Source: Aliivibrio salmonicida LFI1238 (GTDB lineage Bacteria > Pseudomonadota > Gammaproteobacteria > Enterobacterales > Vibrionaceae). From it: a stretch of 64,000 bases of DNA. The stretch spans positions 62,001 through 126,000 of the forward strand of contig NC_011312.1 of NCBI RefSeq assembly GCF_000196495.1, written 5' to 3'. How positions within the stretch are numbered: position 1 is the stretch's first letter; each line of letters begins with the position of its first letter. The notes beneath the pieces are model-generated. The model made no database searches. It saw nothing but the letters and a program-made list of their open reading frames with translations, and was not told the origin of the DNA. Made by a program: the position numbers and the translations under genes. Positions 7,494-16,653 of this stretch are shown here, piece by piece.

Positions 7494-7790
7494 ATGAATA
7501 AAAAATTATCCCATAAAAGTAATGAGCTTGTTTTACTTCGAGCGTTATTTGCAGAAAAAGAAGCTCAAAATAATGAACTTCAACTCACCGTTGATAAACT
7601 TAATGACGCTTTGAAAGAAAGTGAAGCTCGTTATCAATCTCTTTTGGAAAAAATGCAGCTTGCTCGTCACCGACAATTTGGCGCGAGCAGTGAATCTTTA
7701 CCTAAGGAAGATTGTGTTTTCAATGAAGCTGAAGAAGTAAGCTCAGACACCCTATTGATGCGGATTCTCTTGAGCATCAAGGAGCACTAA
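7494..7790 (+). pseudogene. tnpC: IS66 TnpC transposase, N-terminal fragment
   Basis: The first 85-88 residues match TnpC N-termini: a leucine-zipper-like coiled coil (ELQLTVDKLNDALKESEARY) followed by the QLARHRQFGASSE motif. After about 7755 the frame reads unrelated residues and stops at 7790, because the DNA has changed to hemagglutinin sequence. The DDE catalytic domain is absent. Confidence 0.75.
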
Positions 7791-9142
7791 CGAGTGTTGG
7801 TGAGTTGCAGCTCAACACGAATGCATTAGATATTCAAAGCAATATAGAAACGCAAGGTAATCTCAATATATCGGCATCATCCGTCACCAATAATGCAGAA
7901 GTCATTGCTGGGCAAGACTTGAGTTTATCTGCCGAAAGTTTATCGAACAGTGGAACATTGACCGCAAGTGGTGATACTACCGTATCTTTAACCAATAATT
8001 TCACTCATAACTCATCAGGCACGATATCAGGGCAAAATGTCAGTCTCTCGGCGATGCAGTTCGAGAACTTAGGTACGCTTCAAGCGCTGGATAATTTAGG
8101 TCTCTCTGTAAATTCAATTGTAAATAAAGGGGGATTGATTGCGCTTGGTGATCTAACCACGACAGTAGCAAGTGATATCAATAACCAAGGGCTAATATAC
8201 GCGGGCAATAATGCAAATCTGTACTCCAACACGTTGCACAATACGTCTGATATTGTGGTTGGTCATGATTTGCTGATTGCAAAAAATGTGGCTAAACACC
8301 AAAATAACAGTGTGACGAACAGCTCTGGAACTATTGAGTCTTTAGGGGGGAATATTGATATTTACACTCATACTCTCACAAATAAACGCACTACTCTGGA
8401 AGTAGAAAACACGACGGCTGAGGATAAGCGTGCTCAGTACACTGGCGTCTATAATACGAAAGGCACAGAGCATGAGCCTAAAGTTTATCAATCTCAAACT
8501 TGTAGAGACTCAGGTAATGATGCAAGCTCTGGAAAACATTGCACAACCCATTATAATATAGAACCAAGTTATCGTGATTTTACTGTTATCGCATTGAAAG
8601 AAGGCTCTCGATTAAAGTCTGCTTCTTTTACTGGGCGTATTATTGCGAAAAAAGATCTAACCATTGGCGCTGGGACCGTCTTAAATGATGCCAGTCAAAT
8701 AGCAGGAAACAAGGTAACCATTACTGCAAATACCTTGACAAACAGAGGGTATCAACTTGATGAGTATACGACGTATTTCGACTATACGCTGAATGATTCG
8801 TGGGGTCCTGATTACCTCCCCTACACACGAACGGCAAGTCGACGAGTGAAAACGGGCGTATCGGGACAGATAAACTCTTCCATCACAGCAAGCAACAAGT
8901 TAACTCTCAATGTTGTTAATACGGTCAATAACTCGACATTAAAAGCGAATGCAACGGCAGTAAAGTCGACAACATCCGCAGCACAAGTACAGGCGACGTC
9001 ATCGGCATCTGTGGCTAACCCGACTATCACGTTTGCAAACATTAATGACATCGCCTTTCCTGAGTTTACGCTCCCTAGTGCGCCAAATGGACTATTTATT
9101 CTTTCACCGGATCCTAAAGGTAAGTATTTTATTGAGACGTAA
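7758..9142 (+). pseudogene. CdiA / filamentous hemagglutinin fragment
   Basis: The frame is open from within the IS66 junction (about 7735-7760) to a TAA at 9140-9142, about 460 residues. It is a run of beta-helix repeats of the form NxGxLxAxxxLxLxA (for example AEVIAGQDLSLSAESLSNSG), the shaft of two-partner-secreted exoproteins. Near the end the stretch APNGLFILSPDPKGKYFIET matches the GLF...YLIET motif that precedes the pre-toxin region in CdiA proteins. The secretion domain, N-terminus and C-terminal toxin are missing. The last codon is completed by the IS element (ACG TAA), so both ends are cut and the product cannot be exported. Confidence 0.75.
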
Positions 9143-9154
9143 GCGTGCGGGGAA

Positions 9155-10644
9155 CTACACCTTGTCTTTTACATTCCAAGGTAAAAGTGAATCGATATCT
9201 GGCGATCCAACACATAAACGATCTAGACAATACCTAATATAATCGTAAGGGATTAATCCGTTTGCCTTTGCTGTTTCTACAATGCTGTAAAGCATTGCAC
9301 TTGAATCTGCACCAGCCGTTGAACCCGAAAATAACCAGTTTTTCCGGCCGATAACAAACGGTTTAACCGCTCGCTCTGCTCGATTGTTATCAATAGATAA
9401 CAATCCATCATCAATATAACGAACTAATTTATCCCATTGATTTAATGTATAGCTAATCGCCTCACCTAATTTTGTTTTAGGTGATACTCGACTAACTGCG
9501 CTATCAAGCCAATCACGGAGCTCTTTAAGTAAATCGCGGGCTTCTGTCTGCCTAGCAACATACTTGGCTTCAGGGGAAGCCTCTTTTAATAACGATTCGA
9601 TCCGGTATAGCTTTTGGATTTTACTCAATACCCAATCTGCACTCCCTGTTTTCCCTTTTACTTGAACACGTTGAGCCTCAATAAATCGTCGACGTGCGTG
9701 TGCCCAACAGCCAACTAACATCGCTTCAGTTTGTTCATAACCTTGGTAACCATCGGTATGTAAATACCCGTTATAACCTTTTAAAAAGTTAACTGGATGG
9801 TAGCCATGCCTGCTAGATTGATAATCATAAAGTACAATTCCAGGCAAAACACCAGAGCCTGGAGAATCATAGCCAGAGCAGTAGACCCACATATAACATT
9901 TTGCTTTTTCAACATCCAACACATTTACCGTTGTTTCATCACAATGCAGAGTGGGTTGTTCAAGCAAAATACGATGTAACTCGTTATTAAGAGGGGTAAA
10001 TAGTACCGAGCATTTTATTAACCAATCCGCCATCGTTCGCCGTCCAATAATGATACCCCATTGCTGAAATAACGTTTCTTGACGATAAAGTGGAAGACTG
10101 TATTGAAATTTAGCCGTAATAATTTGAGCAAGTAAACTTGCGGTCGCAATCCCTTTAGGGATTGGTGACGCTGGCATTGGGGCTTGTTTAATGTCTACTG
10201 AAGTATTGTTTTTTTCACAATTTCGGCAAGCATATTTAGGACGAACATGTTGAATAACTTCCACTTTAGCTGGTACAAATTCCAACTTTTCACTGATGTC
10301 TTTACCCATCGCATGCATCTCTAGACCGCAACACTTACAAGTTTTATCTTTTATGTCGTGGATATAATAACAGTACGCGGTAAGTCTTCAGGTAAGCGTT
10401 GGCGTTTTGGCTTTTGACGAGTGTAGGTAATCGTTTGTGTGTCATCATTTTCAATGATGATTTCTTCTTCTGTTTCATTGAATAAATCAAATTGAGTCGA
10501 GTCAGATTCACTGCTTTTACCAAAGCGCTGATGTTGAGCCAGCCGAAATTGCTCTAGAAGACGGTTATATTTATTTTCAAGCTGAAGCACAAGTGCTTTC
10601 AGCTCGTCAATGGTATCAGGAAGTGGTTTTATTTTATCAGTCAT
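9155..10644 (-). pseudogene. tnpC: IS66 TnpC transposase, frameshifted
   Basis: Two frames make one TnpC. Positions 10644-10351 give the leucine-zipper and QHQRFGKSSE N-terminus. Positions 10318 down to 9155 give a zinc-binding region (CRNCEKN, plus CKCCG just upstream), the DDE domain (LHCDETTVNV, LHTDGYQGYE, CWAHARRRF) and the DNNRAERAVKP glutamate motif, with a C-terminal tail. The break lies near 10353: the sequence would read PRTVIIHDIKDKTCKCCG if two bases (AT) in TTATTATATCC were removed. The catalytic residues look intact, so the copy is recently inactivated or the indel is an assembly error. Confidence 0.82.
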
Positions 10645-10715
10645 GTAGATGACTATATAACGATAATACAGGTAATCAATCGGTTGCCTCCTATTCTTGA
10701 CTGAGAATCAACTAT

Positions 10716-11063
10716 TTAAAGGGTTGTTTGATAATGTACCGGTTGATGTCCTAAGATATCAAAACCTTGTAATAGCAGTGTCAGTTGCTGCTCTGATAAT
10801 GCTAACGTATCGTTATTTATATTTCGTGGCCATTTGAAGCGGTCTTCATCTAATCGCTTGTACCATAAAGCGAATCCTGTTTTATCCCAATACAATATTT
10901 TGAGTTTATCACGAGGCTTATTGCAAAATATAAATAGAGCATCACTAAACGGTGATAGTTGCATTTCTTGCTCAACAATCACGACAAGGCCATTAATGGC
11001 CTTGCGAAAATCGACAAAATCACGATGAAGATAAATGGTGGAAACATCAGTAAATACATTCAT
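10716..11063 (-). CDS. tnpB: IS66 TnpB (OrfB)
   Basis: 115 residues. It has the OrfB pattern DVSTIYLHRDFVDFRKAING, FSDALFIFCNKPRDKLKILYWDKTGFALW and KRLDEDRFKWP. It is accessory to IS66 transposition. It overlaps the upstream tnpA by 4 bases, which indicates coupled translation. It is intact and of usual length. Confidence 0.9.
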   Translation of the reverse strand: MNVFTDVSTIYLHRDFVDFRKAINGLVVIVEQEMQLSPFSDALFIFCNKPRDKLKILYWDKTGFALWYKRLDEDRFKWPRNINNDTLALSEQQLTLLLQGFDILGHQPVHYQTTL

Positions 11064-11374
11064 GATTGATACCCTTTTAATAAGAGTCCTATCCAGTGAG
11101 GTTCAGTATTAGCTGGCAATGTTAATCGCAATTTTCCGATAGAAAGTTGAATATCTGGTAATTGTGGAGTGGCGATGATAGTTGATGTTAACGCTTCTAC
11201 TTTCAAGAAAGTAGAAGCGTTAATCTTTTGTTTCCATCGTGCTTTACGTGCACTAAATGTCTTTGGCAGAATATTATGGTTACGACAAAATTCAGCGGCA
11301 CTAAGCTTGCTAGATTGCTGAGATTCAAATAGAGCGTGCCATTGCTCTGGTGTTCTCTTTTTATCTTTTTGCAT
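11060..11374 (-). CDS. tnpA: IS66 TnpA (OrfA)
   Basis: 104 residues. An N-terminal helix-turn-helix-like region contains RTPEQWHALFESQ and SAAEFCRNHNILPKTFSARKARWK, the typical start of IS66 OrfA, and the C-terminus has the LTLPANTEPHWIGLLLKG segment. The start lies 81 bp inside the element's right end. It is intact and is the first gene of the tnpABC set. Transcripts of trkH, on the same strand, would read into it. Confidence 0.88.
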   Translation of the reverse strand: MQKDKKRTPEQWHALFESQQSSKLSAAEFCRNHNILPKTFSARKARWKQKINASTFLKVEALTSTIIATPQLPDIQLSIGKLRLTLPANTEPHWIGLLLKGYQS

Positions 11375-11429
11375 AATTACGTTCTCGTTAAATGAAAGAT
11401 CGTAAGATACGCATAATGAATTTTATTTG

Positions 11430-12899
11430 TTAGGTGTAGTTCCCCGCACGCTTACACCCTTTCCAAAAAGCAGGGAAGAAAAGAACCAATACCGTTAATA
11501 TTTCTAGTCGGCCCATTAGCATTCCAATACTTAATATCCATTTAGCCGTATCAGGTAAGGTCGAAAAGTTACCTGTTGGCCCGACAATATGCCCCATCCC
11601 GGGACCTACGTTGGCAACTGCCGTGACGGCACTTGTTATGCTCGTTATTGGATCAAGCCCTAAACTGCCTAACAATGCAGAGATAACGATGATGGTTAAG
11701 AAAAAAGTAAAAACCAAAGCAACGACAGAGCGTGCGATATCGTCAGTAACTTGTCGTCCGTTATAACGTTGAACAAAAATACCGGATGGATGAATTAGCT
11801 TCATCATTTGTTTTTTCAACATGGTTGCTGCTATTTGAAAACGGAATATTTTTATCCCACCAGCCGTTGATCCTGAACATGCGCCCGCCATCATAACAAA
11901 AGCAAAGATAATTGCTGGGAATGCGCCCCAAGCGGTAAAGTCATCTAAACCAAATCCCGTCGTCGTAATCACTGAAATGATGTTAAATACGGACACTCGC
12001 AAGGCATCCATAATTTCATAGTCATTATGATAAACCAACCACGCGGCTACCGATAAGCTAGTGATTAATATGAGTTTGAGATAACCAATAACTTGGGCAT
12101 CTTTAAATAGGACTTTTGGATCTCGTTTTTTCAATACTTGGATAAAAAGTAAAAATGGTAAACCGCCGGTAAACATAAAGAAGGCTGCAACCCAATGGGT
12201 GCTATTGGAGAAGCGATTCATTGAGCTATCAGAGGTAGAGTACCCTCCTGTCGATAGCGTAGTGAAGGCATGGTTTATGGCTTCGAACGGTGTCATACCA
12301 GTAACGAGATAACTTAGAAAACAAAGTAAAGTTAAGGTTAAGTACACGTTTACAATGTATTTTGCGACATATTTAGTTCGAGGAGCACTTTTATCTGACC
12401 AGTCGGAGGACTCCGTTTGGAAAAGCCTCATACCACCGACATTCAGCATTGGAAGTACGGCCACTGCCATTACGATAAAGCCAACGCCACCTAACCACTG
12501 CAACGTCGATCGCCACAATAGAATGCTTGGAGCCATCTCATCAAGACCACTGAGAACAGTCGAACCTGTCGTTGTAATACCTGACATTGTTTCAAAGTAC
12601 GCGTCAGTAAAACTGATGTGGTTGATGAAGACAAAAGGCAGAGCAGCAAAGGCACTGGCAATTGTCCAGACTAGTGTCGTGATAAGGAACATATCCCGAA
12701 CGCTCATTTTAAACTGTTTACTGCGACCAAAAGTTAAACAAGCAAATGCTACTATGTGAGTAATAGCAACCGCTTGTGCAAACTCAATAAAGCCAGCTGT
12801 ACCAGTAAAAAGAGCAACAAGAGTTGGGATATACATGAATAGGGCTAGCTTAGACAGCACAAGCCCTATAACAAATAAGATCGGTTTATAATTGACCAT
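11430..12899 (-). CDS. trkH: TrkH potassium uptake channel subunit, C-terminus completed by IS66
   Basis: 489 residues with about ten or more hydrophobic segments. It has four pore-loop-like repeats with selectivity glycines (for example SGITTTGSTVL, FTTLSTGGYSTSD, SVITTTGFGLDD, VTAVANVGPGMGH), the pattern of the TrkH/KtrB superfamily. It imports K+ across the inner membrane and is gated by TrkA, encoded 2 bp upstream in the same operon. The natural protein appears to end at FPAFWKG; the last eight residues (CKRAGNYT) and the stop come from the IS66 right end. Since only the tail changes, function is probably kept. The natural downstream terminator is lost. Confidence 0.93.
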   Translation of the reverse strand: MVNYKPILFVIGLVLSKLALFMYIPTLVALFTGTAGFIEFAQAVAITHIVAFACLTFGRSKQFKMSVRDMFLITTLVWTIASAFAALPFVFINHISFTDAYFETMSGITTTGSTVLSGLDEMAPSILLWRSTLQWLGGVGFIVMAVAVLPMLNVGGMRLFQTESSDWSDKSAPRTKYVAKYIVNVYLTLTLLCFLSYLVTGMTPFEAINHAFTTLSTGGYSTSDSSMNRFSNSTHWVAAFFMFTGGLPFLLFIQVLKKRDPKVLFKDAQVIGYLKLILITSLSVAAWLVYHNDYEIMDALRVSVFNIISVITTTGFGLDDFTAWGAFPAIIFAFVMMAGACSGSTAGGIKIFRFQIAATMLKKQMMKLIHPSGIFVQRYNGRQVTDDIARSVVALVFTFFLTIIVISALLGSLGLDPITSITSAVTAVANVGPGMGHIVGPTGNFSTLPDTAKWILSIGMLMGRLEILTVLVLFFPAFWKGCKRAGNYT

Positions 12900-12901
12900 A
12901 A

Positions 12902-14278
12902 TTACAGAAAGAACGGGCTCGGTTGGAATAGGCGTTCAACATCCTGAACGTATTTTTTATCCACTAGGAACATAACAACGTGATCATCTTGTTCTATCAC
13001 GGTTTTATCGTGTGCGATGAGAACTTCTTCGCCACGAACGATGGCACCAATGGTGGTACCCGGGGGAAGTTTAATATTTTGTACTTCTTTCCCGACGACC
13101 TTAGAGGTTGTTTCGTCACCATGCGCAATGGCTTCTATCGCTTCTGCAGCACCACGACGAAGAGAGGATACATTGACGATATCAGCACGACGAACATGGG
13201 TTAGTAAGGCTGAGATGGTTGCTTGTTGTGGAGAAATAGCAACATCGATCACTCCACCTTGAACTAAATCGACGTAAGCACTGCGTTGGATCAGTACCAT
13301 TACTTTTTTGGCTCCCATGCGCTTGGCGAGCATGGCAGACATAATATTCGCTTCATCTTCATTGGTTACGGCGATGAAGACATCCACTTGGTCGATGTGT
13401 TCTTCACTGAGCAACTCTTGATCTGCCGCGTCGCCACAAAAAACGATACTTTCTTCGAGTAATTCGGATAATTGCTCTGCACGTTTTAAATTACGTTCGA
13501 TCAGTTTTACGCTGTAATTCTGTTCTAAACGTTTTGCTAAACCGGCACCAATATTACCGCCACCAACGATCATTATGCGTTTATATGGTCGTTCAAGGCG
13601 TTGTAATTCACTCATTACAGAACGAATATGATTACTTGCCGCAACAAAGAAAACTTCATCATCCGCTTCAATAACGGTTGTTCCTTGCGGACGAATAGGA
13701 CGTCCTTGACGGAAAATAGCTGCAACACGTGTATCAATGTGAGGCATGTGGTCGCGAAGCGCTGATAACGCATTACCAACCAATGGGCCTCCATAGTAGG
13801 CTTTTACCGCAACTAAGCTGACCTTCTTTTCAGCAAAGCTAGCCACTTGCAGTGCCCCTGGGTATTCAATCAAACGTTCAATATAACCGGTAACCAATTC
13901 TTCAGGAGCAATTAAGTGATCCACTGGAATTGCATCAGATTGGAATAAACGTTCTTTTTCTTTTAAGTATTCTGGTGAACGAATACGAGCAATACGGTTT
14001 GGTGTATTAAATAAGGTAAATGCGATCTGACAAGCGATCATATTCGTTTCGTCAGAGTTGGTGACAGCAACCAACATGTCCGCATCTTGTGCCCCTGCTT
14101 CTCTCAAAGTATCAGGATGGCTAGCAAACCCTTGAACAACGCGTAAGTCATACTTATCTTGCAGCTCACGTAATCGCTCTGAGCTTTTATCTACAACGGT
14201 AATATCGTTGTTTTCGCCCACCAAGTTTTCAGCTAATGTGCCGCCAACCTGCCCTGCACCTAAGATTATAATTTTCAT
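12902..14278 (-). CDS. trkA: TrkA NAD-binding potassium uptake regulator
   Basis: 458 residues made of two RCK halves. Each begins with a Rossmann nucleotide loop: GAGQVGG at residues 7-13 and GGGNIGAG at about 238-245. Each is followed by a TrkA-C ligand-binding domain. It is a cytoplasmic ring protein that binds NAD(H) and ATP and gates TrkH. It lies between rsmB (24 bp upstream) and trkH (2 bp downstream) on the minus strand, the common gammaproteobacterial arrangement. No frameshift or missing motif is seen. Confidence 0.95.
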   Translation of the reverse strand: MKIIILGAGQVGGTLAENLVGENNDITVVDKSSERLRELQDKYDLRVVQGFASHPDTLREAGAQDADMLVAVTNSDETNMIACQIAFTLFNTPNRIARIRSPEYLKEKERLFQSDAIPVDHLIAPEELVTGYIERLIEYPGALQVASFAEKKVSLVAVKAYYGGPLVGNALSALRDHMPHIDTRVAAIFRQGRPIRPQGTTVIEADDEVFFVAASNHIRSVMSELQRLERPYKRIMIVGGGNIGAGLAKRLEQNYSVKLIERNLKRAEQLSELLEESIVFCGDAADQELLSEEHIDQVDVFIAVTNEDEANIMSAMLAKRMGAKKVMVLIQRSAYVDLVQGGVIDVAISPQQATISALLTHVRRADIVNVSSLRRGAAEAIEAIAHGDETTSKVVGKEVQNIKLPPGTTIGAIVRGEEVLIAHDKTVIEQDDHVVMFLVDKKYVQDVERLFQPSPFFL

Positions 14279-14302
14279 ACCGATTGCTCGCTCGTGAGTC
14301 GA

Positions 14303-15583
14303 TTATGCTTTTTGTAGAACGGCGTAATAGAAGCCATCCATATTTTCTTCACCAGGAAGAATTTGACGTCCAGGTTTTGCTGGGTCTGTATTATCCACCA
14401 GAGACGCGTTTTCAGTACGTTCTAAAAAGGCTTTTACTTGATCACCGTTTTCTTGTGGTGTGATTGAGCAAGTTGCATACACCATGGTGCCGCCTGATTT
14501 TAGTTGTAGCCACATTGCATCAAAGATTTCACTTTGTAATTCTGCAAGTGCCTTGATGTCTTCTGAACGACGTAGCCATTTAATATCTGGGTGGCGGCGG
14601 ATAACTCCGGTTGCAGAACAAGGCGCATCTAATAAAATGCGATCAAATTGTTCACCTTGCCACCATTCTTCAGGGTGACGAGCATCGCCACAAATCACTT
14701 TAGCTTCAAGATTTAAACGTTCTAGATTTTCGTAAACACGGGTTAAGCGAGTTTCATCACAATCAATAGCGACAACGTTGGTGTTTTTAGTGCGCTCTAG
14801 AATGTGCGCCGTTTTACCACCTGGAGCGGCACAGCAATCTAAAATCAGCTCACCATCTTGTGGTTGTAGATACTCAACAGATAGCTGTGCAGCGGCATCT
14901 TGTACGGATACCCACCCTTTTTCGAAGCCTGGCAATGTAAATACATCACGCGCTTTATCTAATAACAAAGCGTCTGTTGCTTGGCTGTGAGGGGTTACTG
15001 CAATCTCTTCTTTTTCAAGTAATGCAATGTATTCATCACGAGTGTGGTGTTGGCTATTAACTCGTAACCACATAGGTGCTTTGCTGTTGTTTGCTTCAAC
15101 AATCGATTCCCATTGTGTTGGGTACGCTTCTTTTAGCATTTTTAGCAACCAACCAGGGTGACCGTATTTACCTGAATCGTGACTGATTGATTTTGCATCT
15201 AATTCTTCTTGGCTACGTTGGTAGCTTCGAAGTACACCGTTGATCAAACCACGCAGTTTTGGACCTTTTAGGTTTTTAGTGCCTTCAACGGTTTCGCCTA
15301 CCGCAGCGTGTGCAGGAATACGCATGAAACTAAGTTGATAAATACCAACTAGGATCAGATGATGGAAAACACGTTGCTTTCCTTTTAATGGTTTATCCAT
15401 TAAGGATTGAGCAACCGACTCTAAACGAGGAAGAAAGCGCAGTACGCCGTAGCAAATTTCTTGCAATAAGGCTTGGTCACGAGGCTTGATCTCAGATTGA
15501 GCCTTTGGAAGCGCTGAAGAGAGAGAATGACCCTGATCGACAACTTGATAAATAACTTTGGCTGCCGCAGCACGAACGTTCAT
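14303..15583 (-). CDS. rsmB: 16S rRNA (cytosine-967-C5) methyltransferase RsmB
   Basis: 426 residues from the ATG at 15583 (MNVRAAAAKVIYQ), preceded by an AGGTGA ribosome-binding site. A longer frame to 15637 would start inside a hairpin and adds 18 unrelated residues. The N-terminal NusB-like RNA-binding domain covers about 1-140. The methyltransferase domain has the SAM motif LDCCAAPGGKTAHI, the DAPCSATGVIRRHPDIKW motif and the nucleophile region YATCSITPQEN, with two catalytic cysteines. It makes m5C967 in 16S rRNA. It lies in the def-fmt-rsmB-trkA-trkH gene order. Confidence 0.95.
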   Translation of the reverse strand: MNVRAAAAKVIYQVVDQGHSLSSALPKAQSEIKPRDQALLQEICYGVLRFLPRLESVAQSLMDKPLKGKQRVFHHLILVGIYQLSFMRIPAHAAVGETVEGTKNLKGPKLRGLINGVLRSYQRSQEELDAKSISHDSGKYGHPGWLLKMLKEAYPTQWESIVEANNSKAPMWLRVNSQHHTRDEYIALLEKEEIAVTPHSQATDALLLDKARDVFTLPGFEKGWVSVQDAAAQLSVEYLQPQDGELILDCCAAPGGKTAHILERTKNTNVVAIDCDETRLTRVYENLERLNLEAKVICGDARHPEEWWQGEQFDRILLDAPCSATGVIRRHPDIKWLRRSEDIKALAELQSEIFDAMWLQLKSGGTMVYATCSITPQENGDQVKAFLERTENASLVDNTDPAKPGRQILPGEENMDGFYYAVLQKA

Positions 15584-15612
15584 GTCATCACCTAAATATG
15601 ATTGGCAAAATA

Positions 15613-15668
15613 AAATGGCAAATACGATATTTGCCATTTAAAAAGTAAGGTGGCGATTATGCCACCTT
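15613..15668 (-). terminator. Two adjacent hairpins between fmt and rsmB
   Basis: Hairpin one: AAGGTGGC (15647-15654) / GCCACCTT (15661-15668), followed on the minus strand by ACTTTTTAAA and on the plus strand by TTTTTT. Hairpin two: a perfect 12-bp stem (15613-15624 / 15628-15639) with loop CGA. On the minus strand they lie after fmt and before rsmB, so they could terminate or attenuate transcription within what is usually one operon. The strength is uncertain. Confidence 0.55.
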
Positions 15669-15685
15669 TTTTATGTTTTGAAGAG

Positions 15686-16651
15686 TTAGTTCAGTGTATT
15701 ACCCACTTCGAACCATTCTTTACGAGAATTCAAAATATCTTGAACGCCCATTGCTTTCTTTCCGGGTACTTGCAGTTGTTCAAATACGATCGCATTTGAG
15801 CTTGTTGCTACATAAATACCCGTTTTATCTGCCTGAATGATCGTACCTGGCGTTGCATCACCTTCGTAGGTTTCAACACGGGACTGCCATACTTTGATGG
15901 CTTTATCGTCCACAGAGAAGTGACTCATCGGCCAAGGATTAAACGCTCGAACACAACGTTCAATCGTCTCTGCATCCATTGTCCAATCGATTTTAGCTTC
16001 TTCTTTACTTAATTTTTTTGCGTAGTTGGCTTTTTCATCATTTTGTTTTTCTGCAAGGGCATTGCCGTTTGCAATATCTGATAAGCAATTAACTAAAGCA
16101 ATAGGACCAAGCTCTGCAAGTTTGTTGTACATCGATGCGCTTGTATCGGTCGCTTCTATTGGCAGTGTGGTGATATTTAGCATGTCACCAGTATCTAAAC
16201 CGATGTCCATTTGCATAATTGTCACGCCAGTTTCTGCGTCGCCAGCCCAAATTGAACGTTGGATAGGAGCGGCACCACGCCAGCGAGGTAAAATAGAACC
16301 GTGAACATTAATACAACCGAGTTTTGGTGTATCAAGCACTGCTTGTGGTAATAATAAACCATAAGCAACCACAACCATTAAATCTGCATTTTGGTCAGCT
16401 AATTCTTGTTTCGCGTCATCGCTTTTAAAGTTCTCTGGTTGGAAAACTGGAATCGCATGTTTTAGTGCCAATTCTTTCACAGGACTTGCCGTGAGTTTCT
16501 TCCCTCGACCCGCAGGGCGATCTGGCTGTGTATAAACACCAATAATCTCGTGATGAGAATCAAGTAGAGCGGCTAAATGGCGAGCCGCGAAATCAGGCGT
16601 ACCTGCAAATATAATGCGTAAGGGTTTGTTCAAGTTAACCTCGGTCATCAT
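15686..16651 (-). CDS. fmt: Methionyl-tRNA formyltransferase
   Basis: 321 residues. The N-terminal formyltransferase domain has RIIFAGTPDFAARHL, the folate/catalytic region NVHGSILPRWRGAAPIQRSIWAGD and the LDTGDML motif; the C-terminal domain (about 210-321) binds tRNA. It transfers a formyl group from 10-formyl-THF to Met-tRNAfMet. The start is ambiguous: two ATGs at 16651 and 16648, or a TTG at 16633 with a good GAGG ribosome-binding site that gives a length and N-terminus (NKPLRIIF) closer to the family. It lies 2 bp after def, the classic def-fmt pair. Confidence 0.95.
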   Translation of the reverse strand: MMTEVNLNKPLRIIFAGTPDFAARHLAALLDSHHEIIGVYTQPDRPAGRGKKLTASPVKELALKHAIPVFQPENFKSDDAKQELADQNADLMVVVAYGLLLPQAVLDTPKLGCINVHGSILPRWRGAAPIQRSIWAGDAETGVTIMQMDIGLDTGDMLNITTLPIEATDTSASMYNKLAELGPIALVNCLSDIANGNALAEKQNDEKANYAKKLSKEEAKIDWTMDAETIERCVRAFNPWPMSHFSVDDKAIKVWQSRVETYEGDATPGTIIQADKTGIYVATSSNAIVFEQLQVPGKKAMGVQDILNSRKEWFEVGNTLN

Positions 16652-16653
16652 GA

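Larger units (their letters stand above)
6648..7757 (+). mobile_element. IS66-family element, 3' part lost
   Basis: The left end begins GTAAGCG at 6648, the usual IS66-family terminus, 83 bp before the first gene, matching the 81-bp spacing in the second IS66 copy. Three genes in the family order (tnpA, tnpB, tnpC) follow on the plus strand. After about 85-88 codons tnpC passes directly into the hemagglutinin fragment near 7740-7760, so most of tnpC and the right end are gone. The sequence differs clearly from the element at 9139-11455, so it is a different IS66 member. Confidence 0.75.
9139..11455 (-). mobile_element. IS66-family insertion sequence, end to end
   Basis: The two ends are perfect 23-bp inverted repeats beginning GTAAGCGTGCGGGG (9139-9161 and 11433-11455), so the element is 2317 bp. 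It carries tnpA, tnpB and tnpC on the minus strand. The 8 bp flanking the left end (ATTGAGAC) and the right end (ACCCTTTC) differ, although IS66 elements normally make an 8-bp duplication. The left flank is the hemagglutinin fragment and the right flank is trkH. The element therefore marks a recombination junction rather than a simple insertion. tnpC is frameshifted. Confidence 0.88.
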
